A stretch of 64,000 nt of DNA, taken from assembly GCA_964017235.1 (NCBI GenBank), contig OZ024928.1, positions 4,092,001 to 4,156,000 on the forward strand, in the 5' to 3' direction. Positions 19,671 through 33,032 of this stretch are shown one piece after another; the first letter of the stretch is position 1, and each line of letters starts with the position of its first letter. The notes beneath the pieces are model-generated. The model saw nothing but the letters and a program-made list of their open reading frames with translations. It was not told where the DNA came from and ran no database searches. Position numbers and translations under genes: made by a program. The stretch comes from Sabellastarte sp. h YS-2021 (taxonomy: Eukaryota > Annelida > Polychaeta > Sabellida > Sabellidae).

Positions 19671-20138
19671 ACTCACCCCTATCTATTTTATTTAAAAACT
19701 ACATGTTACAAATAAATATATCACAGCCACATATGCAGATAAATATGTACACCACATTTTGGTTAAGTGTTAGTTTGCTATATTTTGCCATATAAATACT
19801 AGAAGTATATTTACAAAGCATGCTTCTTTTGTTGTTCACGAAAGAAACAATGTGGGCCTGCATTCATTTCTATGGACATACTGTTAAACCCTAAAATGAC
19901 AAACGCATCCACTTCAAACACAACGTATCTCTTACGGAAATTATTTTATGTTAAGTGGCTATCAAACGCATCACTAAACCTCTCTAATGTCTTTGTCTTA
20001 TGTTGACATTATTTTTCAGAACATAGTTATAGTAGGAGTTATTTGTAAAAGTAGCAGTAATATATTACTACTTCAAAATACATTTTAAAAGTTATTGGAC
20101 AAATTTGTCCATTATCTTAATTTAATGTAATGATACTG

Positions 20139-20457
20139 TCTGCCACTGTGGCCTAGCGGGTAACACACTTGTCTAGGAACTCAGAGGACGTGGGTTTAAT
20201 CCCAGGTACAGGCAGATACATAGTGGCTCGGATGACCACTTAAAATGGCGGTCCTCTTTCATTGGGTACTATCCCCAGTGGCAGGTTAAAGAACCTCAAG
20301 GACGTTGCTAAATGGTCATCCTTGTGCCTCTATCTTCCAGTTAGGGGAATGTCAGTTACTTGTGAGTTGGGGCTGTACAGTCGGATTGGTTAAATAGCGC
20401 TTTGAGTCCTGTAGTATATGGAGATATTGCGCTGAGTATAAATACATAATAATAATA
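20139..20457 (+). repeat. SINE2, full-length
   Basis: About 319 bp with a tRNA-like head (A-box-like TGGCCTAGCGGGTAACAC, B-box-like GGGTTTAATCCCAGG) and a 3' end GCGCTGAGTATAAATA followed by (ATA)n. It is flanked by ATACTG at 20133-20138 and 20458-20463. Copy 2 has the uninterrupted site near 46390-46402. The tail resembles the LINE A 3' end (GCGCTATATAAATCCT), suggesting mobilisation by that type of LINE. Confidence 0.88.
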
Positions 20458-20953
20458 ATACTGAAATAATGTATGCGCTCACTGGAAGTTATTTTTAGAT
20501 ACTGAGTTCCTGTTTATGTCATGCTTGGTGAATTTGGAACAGTGCACTTTTATTGATTGTCTTTGTGTTGATTTTAGACTAGACAAAAATAAATGAATGA
20601 TTAAAATAGTTAGCATACTGGTATAATGTAAGTAAAATCAGGCAGTGCAACTGTGTGAACGTACTTACTTCTTGATATTGTATTGGAATTTTCATTAATA
20701 TTTGGGCCACAAAAATAACAGTGTTTATGTTTCCATTTGTCAGTAATTGTTAATAGTTCATATTTTCATTTGCCTGTTATTATTATTGGCCATGTTTATG
20801 TTTGCAAGTGACTGTTAATGAGTCAAATTTTTATTAGTCAGTGATAGGTAATGGGTCATATTTCCAGTAGCTGAAGGTCGTGGCCAGGAGATTATGAAAT
20901 GCCTTCTGTACATACGTGTATCTGTCCATCTATTTGTTTGTCACATTTGTGAC

Positions 20954-21221
20954 AGATGTTTATGTTATGCAATGGGTAAACAGTTACAATAAGTTACAGC
21001 TTTAGAACTTCATAATACGTTTAAATGTTGATATAGCCTTCCATATCTTTCTATGAAGAGGTCTAAGTTTTTATACATTACAAAATTAGATGTTTATGTT
21101 ATGCGATGGGTAAACAGCTACAATGAGTTACAGCTTTAGAACTTCATAATACGTTTAAATGTTGATATAGCCTTCCATATCTTTCTATGAAGAGGTCTAA
21201 GTTTTCATACAGTATAAATGA
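20954..21221 (-). repeat. 134-bp tandem repeat in the 3' end of the Tx1/L1-like LINE
   Basis: The sequence AGATGTTTATGTTATGC through GTCTAAGTTT is repeated once with a 134-base period, with only a few differences. The second unit reaches just past the stop of ORF2. Such 3' tandem units occur in several LINE groups. Confidence 0.85.
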
Positions 21222-24200
21222 CATTTTAATAACAGTTTACACTTGACAAATAACAGAAATTCACACAACATTAATTGCCTCTTGTTAACTTTTTGATTGT
21301 TAATATACCACTTACCAAGTAACACCAAATAATTAAACATAAATACATGAGAATCCAATGTAAAGGTAACAGGAATGCCAAAAAGTATCTCACAAATGGA
21401 AAATTTAAACTCCACTTGTGTTACAGACATGAACCATTCATTTACTCTCTCCCAAAATACTTTTGTATTATGACAATAGAAAAGATGATGTTCTAAAGTA
21501 TCAATATTATTGTGGCAAAAACTGCACATACCAGTTTCTATAATGTTCCACTTAAATAGATTGTAATTACAATTTAAAGTACGGTGTAAAATTTTATACT
21601 GAAATGATTGTAAGTATGGTTCTTTGCAAATTGTATAGACTGCGCTGAATATCGTTCTCCAATCTGCATGCTCAAGGAATGGAAACAGGTCTAACCATGT
21701 TGACAAAGAAGTAGGTTTTTGGATTTAAAGACTCAATATTTCCCAGTATATATCATTATTTTTCATTTTGCTCAGTTCTTTTAATTTGTTATTCGACCGA
21801 ATACAGAAGTATGGCAGCTCCCTCACTGATACCAATTGGTTTTCTACTTTGGTTCTCCATTGTTTGGGAATAGCAGCAACAAGGGATTGTATGTGAAAAG
21901 TAGTTGCCTTAGAGTTAAGTTTACTATGTACGGTGTGTACTGACAATAATTTTCCTTCACTATTTAGAATTTGACTTAATTTTAACTCGCTGAACTTGTT
22001 CTCTACCCCAACCATCTCTGGACTTATTGGTACGCCATCAAACACAATAAACTTATTGAAGAACACATATTCATTTCTAATCTCTTGGACTGTTTCCAGA
22101 TTTTGGGATTTAATTTTGTACCAACATTCTAATACTTGGTACTGAAAACTTTCAATTTTATAACTTGGAAGTGCTTGCTTAACTGTGAGTTTATGATCTA
22201 ATATCTTTTCATCTATATTTCCCAATTTGAGGAATAAATTTTTCCATTTTCCATTTTTATCACAATGTACTCTTTTAATCCAAGATATTTTTTGTGCATT
22301 ATGGAAAGCTATTATATCTGGTAATTTTAAGCCCCCTTGGTCTGTTTTCGCAATAATAGTTTCAAACTTAATTCTTGGTGGTTTATTATCCCACATGAAA
22401 TTCAGTATTGCTTTTTGCAATCTGTCTAAGATGTATTGGGGTGTATATATCATTGTAAATAAATGGGAGAACTGAGACAATATTAATGACTTTATTACCA
22501 TTATTTTGCCTTTCCATGACAGACTTTGTTGTTTCCAAATATTAATAATAATTTCAGCTTTTTTCAATCTATCGTCAAAGTTTAATTTACTTGCTTCTCC
22601 GATTGTTGGGGTAAACCAAATTCCCAATGTCTTGAAAGCTTTTTTATTTATTTTCAGTTCACAAAGATGCTTCGGTAGAGGCAGTTCAACATGTCTAAAA
22701 TGGCCCAATGGAATAACTTCTGTTTTATCTAAATTTAGTTTCAAACCTGAGACTAATTCCAGCTCTTGGAATACCTGGATTGCCATTGTTATTGATTCTA
22801 TACTCTTCACAAATAATGTTGTATCGTCTGCCATTTGGCAAATTTTATATTCTGTTTCACCTACCATTATACCTTGAATTTTCTTCTCTGTTTTTAATTT
22901 CAAAGCGATAGTTTCTGCTACTAATATGAATAAGAGAGCTGAGAGGGGGCAGCCTTGCCTAATGCCTCTTGATAGTTTAAAAGTGGGTGATAGGAAACCA
23001 TTATTAATAGTACTGGATGTAATGTTTGAATAAAGTAACTTAACCCATTTTATATAATTTTCTCTAAAATTATAAGCTTGCAATGACTTAAAAAGAAAAT
23101 TCCATTCCACTGTATCAAAGGCCTTTTCAAAATCAATCAAAACTAGAAGTCCATTTATATCTTTTTCTGTTGTAAAATTTATTATATCTTCTATAATTCG
23201 GACATTTTCACCTATAAAACGGCCTTTGATATAACCAACTTGATCATTACTGACTATGTCAGATATTACCGTTTGCAATTTGATTGCTAGAGCCTTTGCT
23301 AAAATCTTATAGTCTGTCGCAAGAAGTGAAACTGGCCTCCATGATTTCAAATATCTCAAATCTTTATCCTTTTTAGGTAGCAGTGACAGTATACCACGTC
23401 TTAAACCACATGGTAGCTCTCCTACCCAAAAAGAATGACATATGGTCTCAAAGAATAGTGCTTTGAGGTCTGCCCAAAAAAATTTAAATAAAAAAATTAG
23501 TAGTGAATCCATCTAAACCAGGAGTTTTATCATTTTTCATATTTTTTAAGGCTAACGCCAAATCTTCAATTGTTTGAGGGTGATCCAATACTGATTTTTG
23601 TTCGATGGTAAGCCTAGGTATATTTTTATTTTCAGTGAATTTATCATCCAATTTTTGAAACGGGGTAGCACTTTCTTGCCTGCTTGTATAAAGTTTCCTA
23701 TGAAAATTTGCTTGTTCCATTAAAAGTTCTTGCGGTTTTGTCACTAAAATACCTTCATGGTTTATTACAGCTTCCATGTGTTTCTTATTGTAATTATTTT
23801 TTTCAAGATTTAAAAAGAACTTAGTATTTCTTTCCCCTTCCTCCACTATTTGGGCTTTTGATCTTAGTATTATGCCTTTGGTTTTAACTGACTGCATGTG
23901 TTCCCACTTACTTTTAAGCTCATTATATCTTAGTATTTCTTCTTCGTTACTATTATCTAAATTAGTTTCTAAGTTGGTTATAAGGTTTAGTAGTTCAGTT
24001 TCTTCATTTTTTAATATCTTAGCTTTAGCCCCGGCAAAAATCATGGTTTCTGTTCTCATCTGACACTTTAAATATTCCCACCGGGTTGATTTATTTATAG
24101 AAACATTGTGTTCTTGTACTAGTTGAATAGTCTTTTTAATTAACTCTATATATTCAAGATCCTTTAGCAAAGTATTGTTAAACTTCCAGGTTCCTCTCCC

Positions 24201-24976
24201 TCTTCTTTGAGTTTGTAATAAATCTAATGAAAGTATTAAAATACTATGATCCGATAGGAGTCCTGGTTGTATGAGACATTTATCAACTTCATACTCGAAT
24301 GAGCTAGAGATAAGCCAAAAGTCGATTCTTGACTGAACAAGCCCTTCCCGGCCTTTTCCCCTCAAAGTGAATTGGCTCAGCTTCTTATTCCTAATTCTCC
24401 AGATATCAACCAAAGAGTATTCAGTCATTATGTTTAATAAATTGCGGCGGTAACTAGACTCTTTATCTATTATACCTCCCTTTTTGTCGATACTGTTAAA
24501 ATAAATATTAAAATCACCCCCAAGTAATAATGGTTTATCACTGTATGGTTCAATTAAAGCTACCAGTTCTTCCAAAAACCTATTCTGAGCTCGTATGTCA
24601 TCTTTAGTTGGAGCATACACATTAATGATTACAAGAGGCCGATCTTCTGTTTCACAATCTAATATAAATATTCTTCCATTACTATCAGAAACATTGCTTA
24701 ATATCTTAATTTTAATGCTTATATCATTTAGAATTAGGATGGCTACCCCTCTACTGGAAGACTTCCCATGCAAAAAAAAAATTGAACCGTTATAATCTTT
24801 TTTCCATTGTTTTCTGTCAACACATCTGTATGTGTTTCTTGTAAAAATGATATACCTTGATAATTTTGCCTTAACCAATTAAGAACAGACAATCTTTTTG
24901 TTTTATCCCTGAGACCTCTACAGTTAAAACATTTTAAGTTTAATTTGTTATTTCTTCCTTCTATATCTTTGTCCAT
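21197..24976 (-). pseudogene. Tx1/L1-like ORF2 (endonuclease, RT, zinc knuckle)
   Basis: On the minus strand the endonuclease starts at 24976 (LNLKCFNCRGLRDK, LQETHTD), changes frame at an A-run near 24772-24781, and continues with GGDFNIYF, RIDFWLIS and LSDHSILI. A second frame change occurs near 23500 at A/T runs. RT blocks are LPKKDKDLRYLKSWRPVSLL, VLIDFEKAFDTVEW, SRGIRQGCPLSALLFIL and MADDTTLF (both catalytic Asp present). A single in-frame TAA at 21725-21727 separates RT from the tail MCSFCHNNIDTLEHHLFYC, a CCHC-like zinc knuckle. Two frameshifts and one stop mean only modest decay. Confidence 0.9.
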
Positions 24977-26035
24977 TAGTTTGCTAAATTTTTTTTTAAA
25001 TACTGAAGTAACTAAGTAACTCTATCATTTTTCTCCATTCGCTAATCGAACTACCCATTTGTATTTGTTTCACAATATACACTAACTGAGTGTGAAGTAT
25101 ACCAATTATAAAGGCTAACTTATGACAAATGAAAAATACAAAAATACACATCCTATGTACATATATTATTCTAATTATTCTAAATCGGAGAAAGTTTGTT
25201 TCTATGTATTACATATTCAGACATGAAGCAACAAGCTCTGAAAACAACCAAGACTTTTATGACATCTTGTTACATTGCAAAGGAGCATTCCTTGGTTTGT
25301 AAATGAGTATATACTCTGTTGATTTATTTACATAACAAATCAGCAGGTGGCAATTTATCTTTCATTACACGTAAAAAAAAGATTAAGCATTACTTAAATA
25401 TGTAGAGAATCTTGCATAATATGTTTCAAAGCAGTACTTATTTTGCCACAAATCTAAAATCGGCTGATTTTCAGCCAAACTAGTTACTTTAGGTTATTTA
25501 TACTTTGTTACTTTGGGAGTTACATTTACTTTTGCAATAAAACATGAATATTTAGTCTATCTGTTATTCAAAGAGCATTAGTAAACTGTTCACTATTTAA
25601 CTACAACAATTATGTACCAAAAATTGTATTTAGTGTAGTCTACAATTTTACATGAACTCCTTCAAATGGACAAGTTGCAATTCCGGTGCTCCACTCTCAC
25701 TAGACGCTTAGACATAAATTCTCTCAACTAAGTAAAGTCCCATCAATAATGTCCAATATAATTCTTAATTGACCTGCAATGATGTTGAATACTTTACCAT
25801 TGAAGTGGTGATAGTATATGTACAAAATAAACTCAGAGCAGATACTAATTGAGAAACCATCGTATCTGCCAAGGAACGTAACACTGTTAAGGATAAAACA
25901 CAGATCACCAACTCTGGTGTTTATGTACTGTAGCATATAGAACAACCTAGCTTATGAAACATATGTAAGCAACATAGCATTCTAATTAACCATTGAATAT
26001 AAAGTGTGTGTAATGTATATGCTATATATATTAAG
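24977..26035 (-). other. 5' region of the Tx1/L1-like LINE, no ORF1 recognised
   Basis: About 1 kb between the endonuclease start and the target duplication. Short open stretches (for instance 25724-25945, minus) have no recognisable motif. The region is either a 5' leader of an element with lost ORF1 or a truncated or rearranged ORF1. Confidence 0.4.
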
Positions 26036-26094
26036 TTGTCACATTTGTTATATAAACTTTTATATTTCACTCGTTTATAAAAATATTTTTACCA

Positions 26095-26900
26095 AATGTG
26101 AAAAAAATGTTTATGGCTGTGAAAACATGTCTGTGCAAAATTTTGGCTTCATTTTGAAAAACAAAATGGCTGCAATAGCTGATTGTTTGAAAATCATTAA
26201 GGTGCTCTAAATCTTATTGAGGTTAGCTTCAAATATTGAGGTTAGCTTCATCAAATTTGCACAAAAAATATATCGCTAGAAAGGCTAGCATCATAGCAAT
26301 TTTGGATAGGTTCCAAAACAAAATGGCTGCCATATATCAAATGCTTAATATCAAATGGAGATATCCTATTAAAAAAGGCCTTATATCTCCCTTATTATTG
26401 GTCCTAGGGGTTCGGAATCTCAAACAAATTATAGGAAGTCATGACCTGAGAATTTTTTCCAAGTGTTAAATTTGACCTTTGACCCCTTATTACACGTCAT
26501 AGGGATTTAGAATGTCAAAACATTCCATAAGAAGTCATTGCCTGCAGACATTTTGACTGTGAAAAATTTGGTGTCATTTTGAAAAAAAAACAAAATGGCT
26601 GCCATAGTCGATTGTTTGAAAATCATTAAGATGCTCTAAATTTTGAAATATTACAGCTAGCTTCATAAAATATGCACAAAGGATATATGGCTAGGAAAGC
26701 TAGCTTTATGGTAATCTTAGCTTTGTTTTGAAAACAAATGGTCTCCTTATCACATGTTTAATGCCAAATGGCGTTATCTTGTTGAATAGGCCTTATATCT
26801 AGCTTTTCCTTGGTCCTAGGGATTCCGAATCTCAAAACAACTTATGGGAAGTCATGGCCGGAGACTCTTTTCCAAATTTTGAATTTGACCTTTGATCCCT
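26095..26900 (+). repeat. Degenerate ~430-bp tandem repeat (copy 1)
   Basis: Two units share the strings GATTGTTTGAAAATCATTAA, CAAAATGGCTGC and TATATCTCCC or TATATCTAGC, with a period near 430. The array also occurs in copy 2 at about 46930-47660, and a reversed relative seems present near 60040-60090. It is non-coding; the family is unknown to me. Confidence 0.6.
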
Positions 26901-27526
26901 TCTTGGGTGTCAAGTGGGGTCATCTTACTACAAAGGCCTTATATCTCAGTTAGATTACCATTATTACTAAGGCTGGAGATAAATACTGCAGCAGTAAGTC
27001 TTGTTTAATTGGTCATGTTTACATTTGCCAATGTTTAATTGGTCATGTTTACATTTGCCAATATTTTTAATTGGTCATATTTACATTTGCCAGTGTTTGC
27101 CAATGAGTCATGAAACTGCTAAATGGGTCATGTTTACAGTTCCCAGTGAATATTAGTGGGACTTGTCATGCCAAAATTGGTTGACTTGTTTTAGTCCTAT
27201 GACAAGGACCAAGATTTGTTCATAATTAATGCACGCATAACTCAGAAAATACTCATTGGACTGGGATACCTTCGTGGCCAAATCAATTACAATGCCAATA
27301 ATTTATACTACTTGGGAGGGAACAAGACAATGCTGTACACCTGCTTTGAACTACTTAAAATTGTTTGAAAAGCAATTTTTGTTACACCCAGCAAATTGCA
27401 GATGATATGGCTGTAACAAGCAGTTTTAACTTAATATGGTGTCCTGATATCACAATGGAATGTCACAATTACACCAGTCAAATCTTTGTAAGGATTCATC
27501 TAACTACATAGATCGACCTGTTAATA

Positions 27527-29325
27527 TGGTGGATGAGAGGTCTTCGTCCATGGTCCAGTGATACAATTGTAATGTTCAATAATAACTCTGTTATTGTAAT
27601 TTTATATTGAGAATATTTTTATACCTAAAATAGTTAAACAGTGAGTTAAAATTGTGGGCTCAGCGAAATCTGATTATTGGATATATTATGATAATTTTTC
27701 ACTGATTTTCCCTGAATTTCCCATTATAATTCACTGCTGATGAAACGTTGGCCCAACAGTGGCAAAATCCCCCAAACATTAGCCATCCCCTGCCCAATTA
27801 CGGCAAAGTCTGTTGACCATGTGACCAACACCCAGTGTTGGTTAGACGGCGAAATGTTATCTGGGTTAGAGGAAATTACTGTGATGCCATGCCTGAATGA
27901 AATATCACAGCATAAACAGATGTGCATTCTTATAACCCCTTAATTATTTGCTACAAGATCTGCCATAAGATTCATCTGTGCGTATGATAGTAGTAAGGAG
28001 GGCACTTTGCCCTGGTAGAGTTCAAAACACAGAACATCTGTCAGAGTAATTGGCAATCACAGGATTAGGGAGGGGGAAAGGGGAATTAATGAATGGGTTT
28101 AATTAACTGTGAGGCTTTTTAAAAGAGTGAGAATATTGAAATGGTCAAGAAGGGTAGCAATGAATGGCATACAATACATTTATTCAAACTGAAGAATTTA
28201 TAGCATTGTAGCTACTATGTACACAAATTTATAAAGTCACAACAACTTAAACATGTACAAATTTATAGCATCATAACAAATAAGGGGGGTATTTAAAACA
28301 CCTAAACAACTAAAGGCATTTAAAGGTAAACATGAATAGTATCACAATAACTAATAGACACTCATGCAAACATAAAACATCACACTAGAAAACAAGCACT
28401 ATTGTACACCATTAACCAACCTTTTCCCTTAAAATATTACACTGAGATACTAAAGAAAAGCCAGTTAAATATAACCCATTCTAAATACCTAAACACTGTA
28501 TGGCTTTGGAATATACTCAACTAGACTCTCAGGCTATTATCCCCAGCATTTTGAAAAAACTGTCCCAGAGATGGTCATTACAGTTCATTAATCATGAAAG
28601 AGTTAACATTCATAATTTTGGGTTTTCTAAATATATAATTTTTAAAACGTCATAGCTCTGCAAGGGATAGTCGGATTTTAAAAATTCAAAAAATGTCTTA
28701 ATCAGTGAGTGCAGTCAAACGTGTTGATACCAAACACACTCCTGTTAAACCATTAATAAAAAATAGAAAAAAATATTCATTAATTACATTAACAGACTCG
28801 TAATACGCAATCTTCAAATTGCCCTAACTCGGCTAGGGATAGTCGGATTTTAAAAATTTGAAAAGCGTCTTAATCAGTGAGTCCAGAACAATGTTTTAAC
28901 CATATATGAGCAGTAATGGGAATCAAATTTTAACAATACCAAAGCGTTCATTATGATATAACACATGTGACACACAATACCACACATGTCACACCACACG
29001 TCAGTGCACTGGCTGTCTGAATCATGATGCAAACATGAAATATTTTTGCCATAATGCACTCTGTATTTAGAGGCCTTTCTAGTCTGGTAGACAGCCTGGA
29101 AAGAGCTAGTTTTGTGTCTCTCTCCTCACTGAGGAGGGGAATGTTGGGGCTTGATTGACAGCTCACTATCTGGCCAGAGTGGAGTAGCCCCTGCTGTGTG
29201 TGGATGCTGTGCTGATGGACTACACAAGTATATTCAGTACTTGGACACATAAAACTCCCTTTTTCATTCCAGTTAGCTCTAGTTTTATTTGTGGTTTCCA
29301 TTCAAAGTTACTATTTACAGCATAG
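27527..29325. other. Spacer left of the helicase relic, with a short direct repeat
   Basis: No gene is visible. Around 28660-28710 and 28830-28885 the strings GGGATAGTCGGATTTTAAAA and CTTAATCAGTGAGT recur, a direct repeat about 170 bases apart. A small palindrome CCAACACCCAGTGTTGG lies near 27825. If the helicase and DUF6589 relics are one transposon, its left end could be in this stretch, but I could not find a matching inverted end. Confidence 0.4.
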
Positions 29326-30139
29326 TTGGACTTTGTCCAAACCTATGTCCCTTACAAATTAATTCTAGTTTCAGTAATTTATAAAATGGATTTGGAAATA
29401 AAATATGCTTTATCCATGGTTAAAAAACAAGGGATGGATTTAAAGGATTTTCAAAAGAGAGTTATAAATACAGGAAGTGGGAAAAGTTTAACCTTTGTAT
29501 TAGCTCCATTTATTTTTGATTACAAACTGGAAACACAAAATTCAATTGCATTAATTGTTCAACCATTAGTGGCCTTGATGAAAGAGCAAGTGAAAAAGTT
29601 GGATGATATTTTCGTCCCTGCCATATATTTGGGAAATAAAGATGATGTGACATATGATAAAATTATGGCCCACAATTGTAAATTTATAATTGGTGCTCCA
29701 GAATCACTTCTTTGCGACAAATTTACAATTTTGCTGAGGAATTTGTGTGTGTGACAATATTTCTGTTATTTTCATTGATGAAAGCCATTGCATCAAATCC
29801 ATGTAAGTATAACTTTTTAAATTAATAATTTTGAAACTAATAATTTCTGCTTTCACAGGTTATGTGGCTCATATCTTGTAATGAATGACTGATTTTATGA
29901 CTTAAAACCGATAATATGCATCTGTCTACATTTCTCATTTTCATGAATTTTCAATCCATATGTAATTACTGCATCAAGATGAATGGGTAAATGCATCTCT
30001 TTTTCCTGTGGTTTTAATGTCAATGTGAAATTATGCTAAAATAAGATGGAATTTTAAAAATTTGTCGGTACTCTGTTTATTTTGTTGTTATTGGTGTTGC
30101 CACCATAACTCAAATTAAAAAGGTCTTGGGGAGAAACAG

Positions 30140-30285
30140 GAGATGGAGAAAAGCCCTCACTTTGAAAGTTCTCAGGAAAAAAGCCCTCAGGAGGAAATCC
30201 TGTGAAAAATCTCCCTTTTCATAGTTTTGCAGCCAGTGGAGGAAAGCCCTCACACTGTTTTAGAGTTTGTGGATAAAAGCCCTCC
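30140..30285. repeat. AAAAGCCCTCA minisatellite, split by a TIR element
   Basis: Variants of AAAAGCCCTC recur near 30153, 30179, 30242 and 30277, and AAGAAGCCCTTAC resumes at about 32215 immediately beyond the TIR element. The element therefore inserted into this small repeat tract inside the helicase intron. Confidence 0.55.
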
Positions 30286-32204
30286 CCAGCAGGCACACGC
30301 CTTGAAATGTCGTTGATTTAGAATTGAAAACAGATCCTGATGTTGAAATGCACATTATCAACTACTAAATCTAAGTTAGTTTTCTGACATGAAAAAGTAG
30401 TGATATTTTGACCAGAAATCATGGTGATTTTTGGTTGAAAAATTGACACGGACACAATTTCAACACTATTTCAAAGCTGGATTTCTGACTGGAAAAAGTG
30501 GTGATACTTCATAAAAAATCACCACTAAATCAAGTTAGGTTTTCAACATGAAATCTTAGTTATGTTATTGAACAGAAAACAGGTTGAATATTGGGAAATG
30601 AATGAGTAGTAATCGTTGATTGAAAATTCTTTTTCTAGAGGGTGATATAGTGATTAAGTCTAACTTTATGAAAGAACTATTATTTCAATAGTTTTTGAAT
30701 TTGTAGGTATTTGTAAAGCAAAGACTAATTTTTAAAGATTATAAAGATGATAAAGACTATATGTGCATGTACGTGTAGCTTTTATCCATTCTCCTTATTA
30801 ATTTATAGCAACAACAAAAGTGATGCACCCAAATATAATTTGTAATTATATTTTGATTAATGCAATTCCTGATAATTAAGAAAAAACATTTTGAAGTCAA
30901 ACTTATCTTTAATAAAAAAAAGACAAATTCAAACTTTTTCATCAAAACTTAGTAATTTGAATTTGTTTCTCACATTCTCCCATACACAAATAACTAGTTT
31001 TCAGTTTGCAAGTTTACACTGAAAACTTCTCTATACAGAACCTAAGCTATAACATTTTATCACGTAACAGTGAGGTTGGGGGGGGGTTCCTGGATTTTCT
31101 TATCTGTACCCTGCTACACAGAACATTAGGCCTGTGACTAAAAGTAATTACATAACACAGCAGGGGTGGAGGTGGGGGTTTACCCTTGCTTAATTGCATG
31201 CATGGTGTTCACTTCTTTAGGTCTGTTTTTTGTGGTCATAACTGACAACTAATTAAGGTAGGGAGTAATGGGTGGAGTTCTACAAATGTGGCTTTTCTTG
31301 TGGTTTTTTCAGTTTATATGACAAAGTTGTATGAGACACAAGCATCTGAACTGAGCATTGTGGCTTTGCTACAGGATTATAGCTTCTTTATAATTACAAT
31401 ATAATTATAGCCAACTTAATAAAACATTTAAAAGAAACTGATTGGATAAAATACTGAAGATATAAATAATGTCACAATTGTTTGTTATTTACAAAGAAAA
31501 AAATTTATTTAAAATTTCACAAAAAGAATTTCAATTGAAGGCACTGAATAATTCCGGTCCTATTAATAACATAAAAATGGATAGCTAGCTGGAAAATGTG
31601 GATTTATATATCTTGAGCAATTATATTTGAAAGCTGACGCAAAATTGTGTTATTACAATGTCATCAGAAATAGAATATTGAATATACAATGATTCATGAA
31701 AACAGGTCATCTTGGAAAGAATTAATTACTTTGAAGATGTATTAAAATTGTAAAATATGCATATGGATAGTTATTGTATAATATTATTAAGAAGCTATAA
31801 TTATGACACACAAGCTACAATGATTCAAATAAAGAAGACAGTGTAAACAACCTGATTTCACCCATTGAATTCAACCCTATTTCATACATTGGATTCAACC
31901 AAAAACAGTTTGCAAAATCTACATGTATTTCAACCAGATTTCACCCATTGAATTCAACCTGATTTCACCAATTGAATTCAACCTGATTTCACTGGTTGGA
32001 TCCAACCAAAAACGGTTTGCAAAATCTACACATATTTGAACCAGATTTCACCCACTGAATTCAACCTGATATCACCGATTGAATTCAACCTGATTTCACT
32101 GGTTGGATCCAACCAAAAACGGTTTGCAAAATCTACACATATTTCATATTTTCCAGATTTCACCCATTGAATTCAACCTGATTTCAAAGTTGCGTGCCTG
32201 CTGG
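30286..32204. mobile_element. Non-autonomous TIR element, CCAGCAGGCAC type
   Basis: The ends are CCAGCAGGCACACGCC at 30286 and the complement of GTTGCGTGCCTGCTGG at 32204, giving an exact 11-bp core TIR that extends imperfectly to about 25 bp. No transposase is encoded. The right third is a tandem array of motifs such as GAATTCAACCTGATTTCAC and GGTTTGCAAAATCTACA (about 31845-32190), i.e. subterminal repeats. It lies inside the first intron of the helicase relic. The superfamily is not identified. Confidence 0.7.
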
Positions 32205-33032
32205 ATCATTTCCCCAAGAAGCCCTTACATTAACCCTGGAATAAGTTTAGTTTAAATTTTAGTTTCAGTTATTTCAGTTGCCATTCACATGTTAAGTATG
32301 ACCAATGACATTACAGCTTTTGATGAAGAAAACTCCTTTTAAGGTCTTTCAAGTTAGGGTTTTTCACCTTGATTGATGTCTTGTTGTGTCCATGAATCTG
32401 TAATTATAAAAATTGTAACAATATAATATTATTGTATCACTTTGGATAGGGGCCATGCACGAAAGAGAGAAGACAGGCCTTTCAGAGTTGACTATGGTGA
32501 TCTAGGGATGCTACAATCTATTTTGCCAGGTAATAACAGTAAGACATTATATTTTTAAATAGTCATATGATATAAAAACTATATGAAAATGAGAGGACTA
32601 CAGAATCCATGACTGACATGCAAGTTTTAGAATGAGTTGTGAACCATTATGAGGAATGGCGAATTCGATAAATGAGTGATAGTTTTGAAATGTTTGAAAT
32701 TGCTACAGCAAGACAGCAAGGAATGGTATAATGAGTTTGATATTAAATTTCTCTGTACAGCAAACTATTTCTATTGTATTGTTACTATTTGTGCCTTAAA
32801 AACTGTTTTAATGTACAGATTACAAAATGCAATGTGACTTTTGTCTTAACTTTTTAGGTGTACCAGTGGTCGCATTGACAGCAACTGCAACATATGACAT
32901 ATGAGAAACAATTATCATTGAGATGTCTATGGTGGACTGTGAATTTGTTGTTACTGACTGCAACAAGATAAATATTAAATACTGTATTTTGAAGTTACAA
33001 ATGATATTGAAGTGAATTTTACTTGGCTTGTG

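Larger units (their letters stand above)
20951..26035 (-). mobile_element. Tx1/L1-like non-LTR retrotransposon with 13-bp target duplication
   Basis: TTGTCACATTTGT is present at 20938-20950 and 26036-26048 and only once at the matching place in copy 2 (near 46870-46882), which fixes the element to 5085 bp. It codes on the minus strand: AP endonuclease, RT, and a C-terminal zinc-knuckle domain. The 5' portion (24977-26035) has no recognisable ORF1. There is no poly(A) tail at the 3' end (20951), as is common in the Tx1 group. Confidence 0.92.
10347..27526 (+). repeat. Segmental duplication, copy 1 (with private insertions)
   Basis: Long stretches match 39468-47945 in the same orientation: 10347-12115 with 39468-41265, 12397-13419 with 42640-43320, 17431-18433 with 44803-45775, 19279-20950 with 45780-46880, and 26036-27526 with 46870-47945. 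The conceptual translations of 11847-12041 and 41001-41195 are identical over 64 codons although neither looks like a gene, so the copies are close relatives. Copy 1 carries a CR1/L2-like LINE, a MITE-like insert, SINE1, SINE2 and a Tx1/L1-like LINE absent from copy 2. Confidence 0.9.

Noticed and set aside
22506-22877. Plus-strand open frame of 123 codons
   Set aside because: It is antisense to the LINE RT and has no recognisable domain.
27740-27943. Overlapping open frames on both strands
   Set aside because: No motif; the region contains small palindromes (GTTGGCCCAAC, CCAACACCCAGTGTTGG), so a repeat fragment is more likely than a gene.
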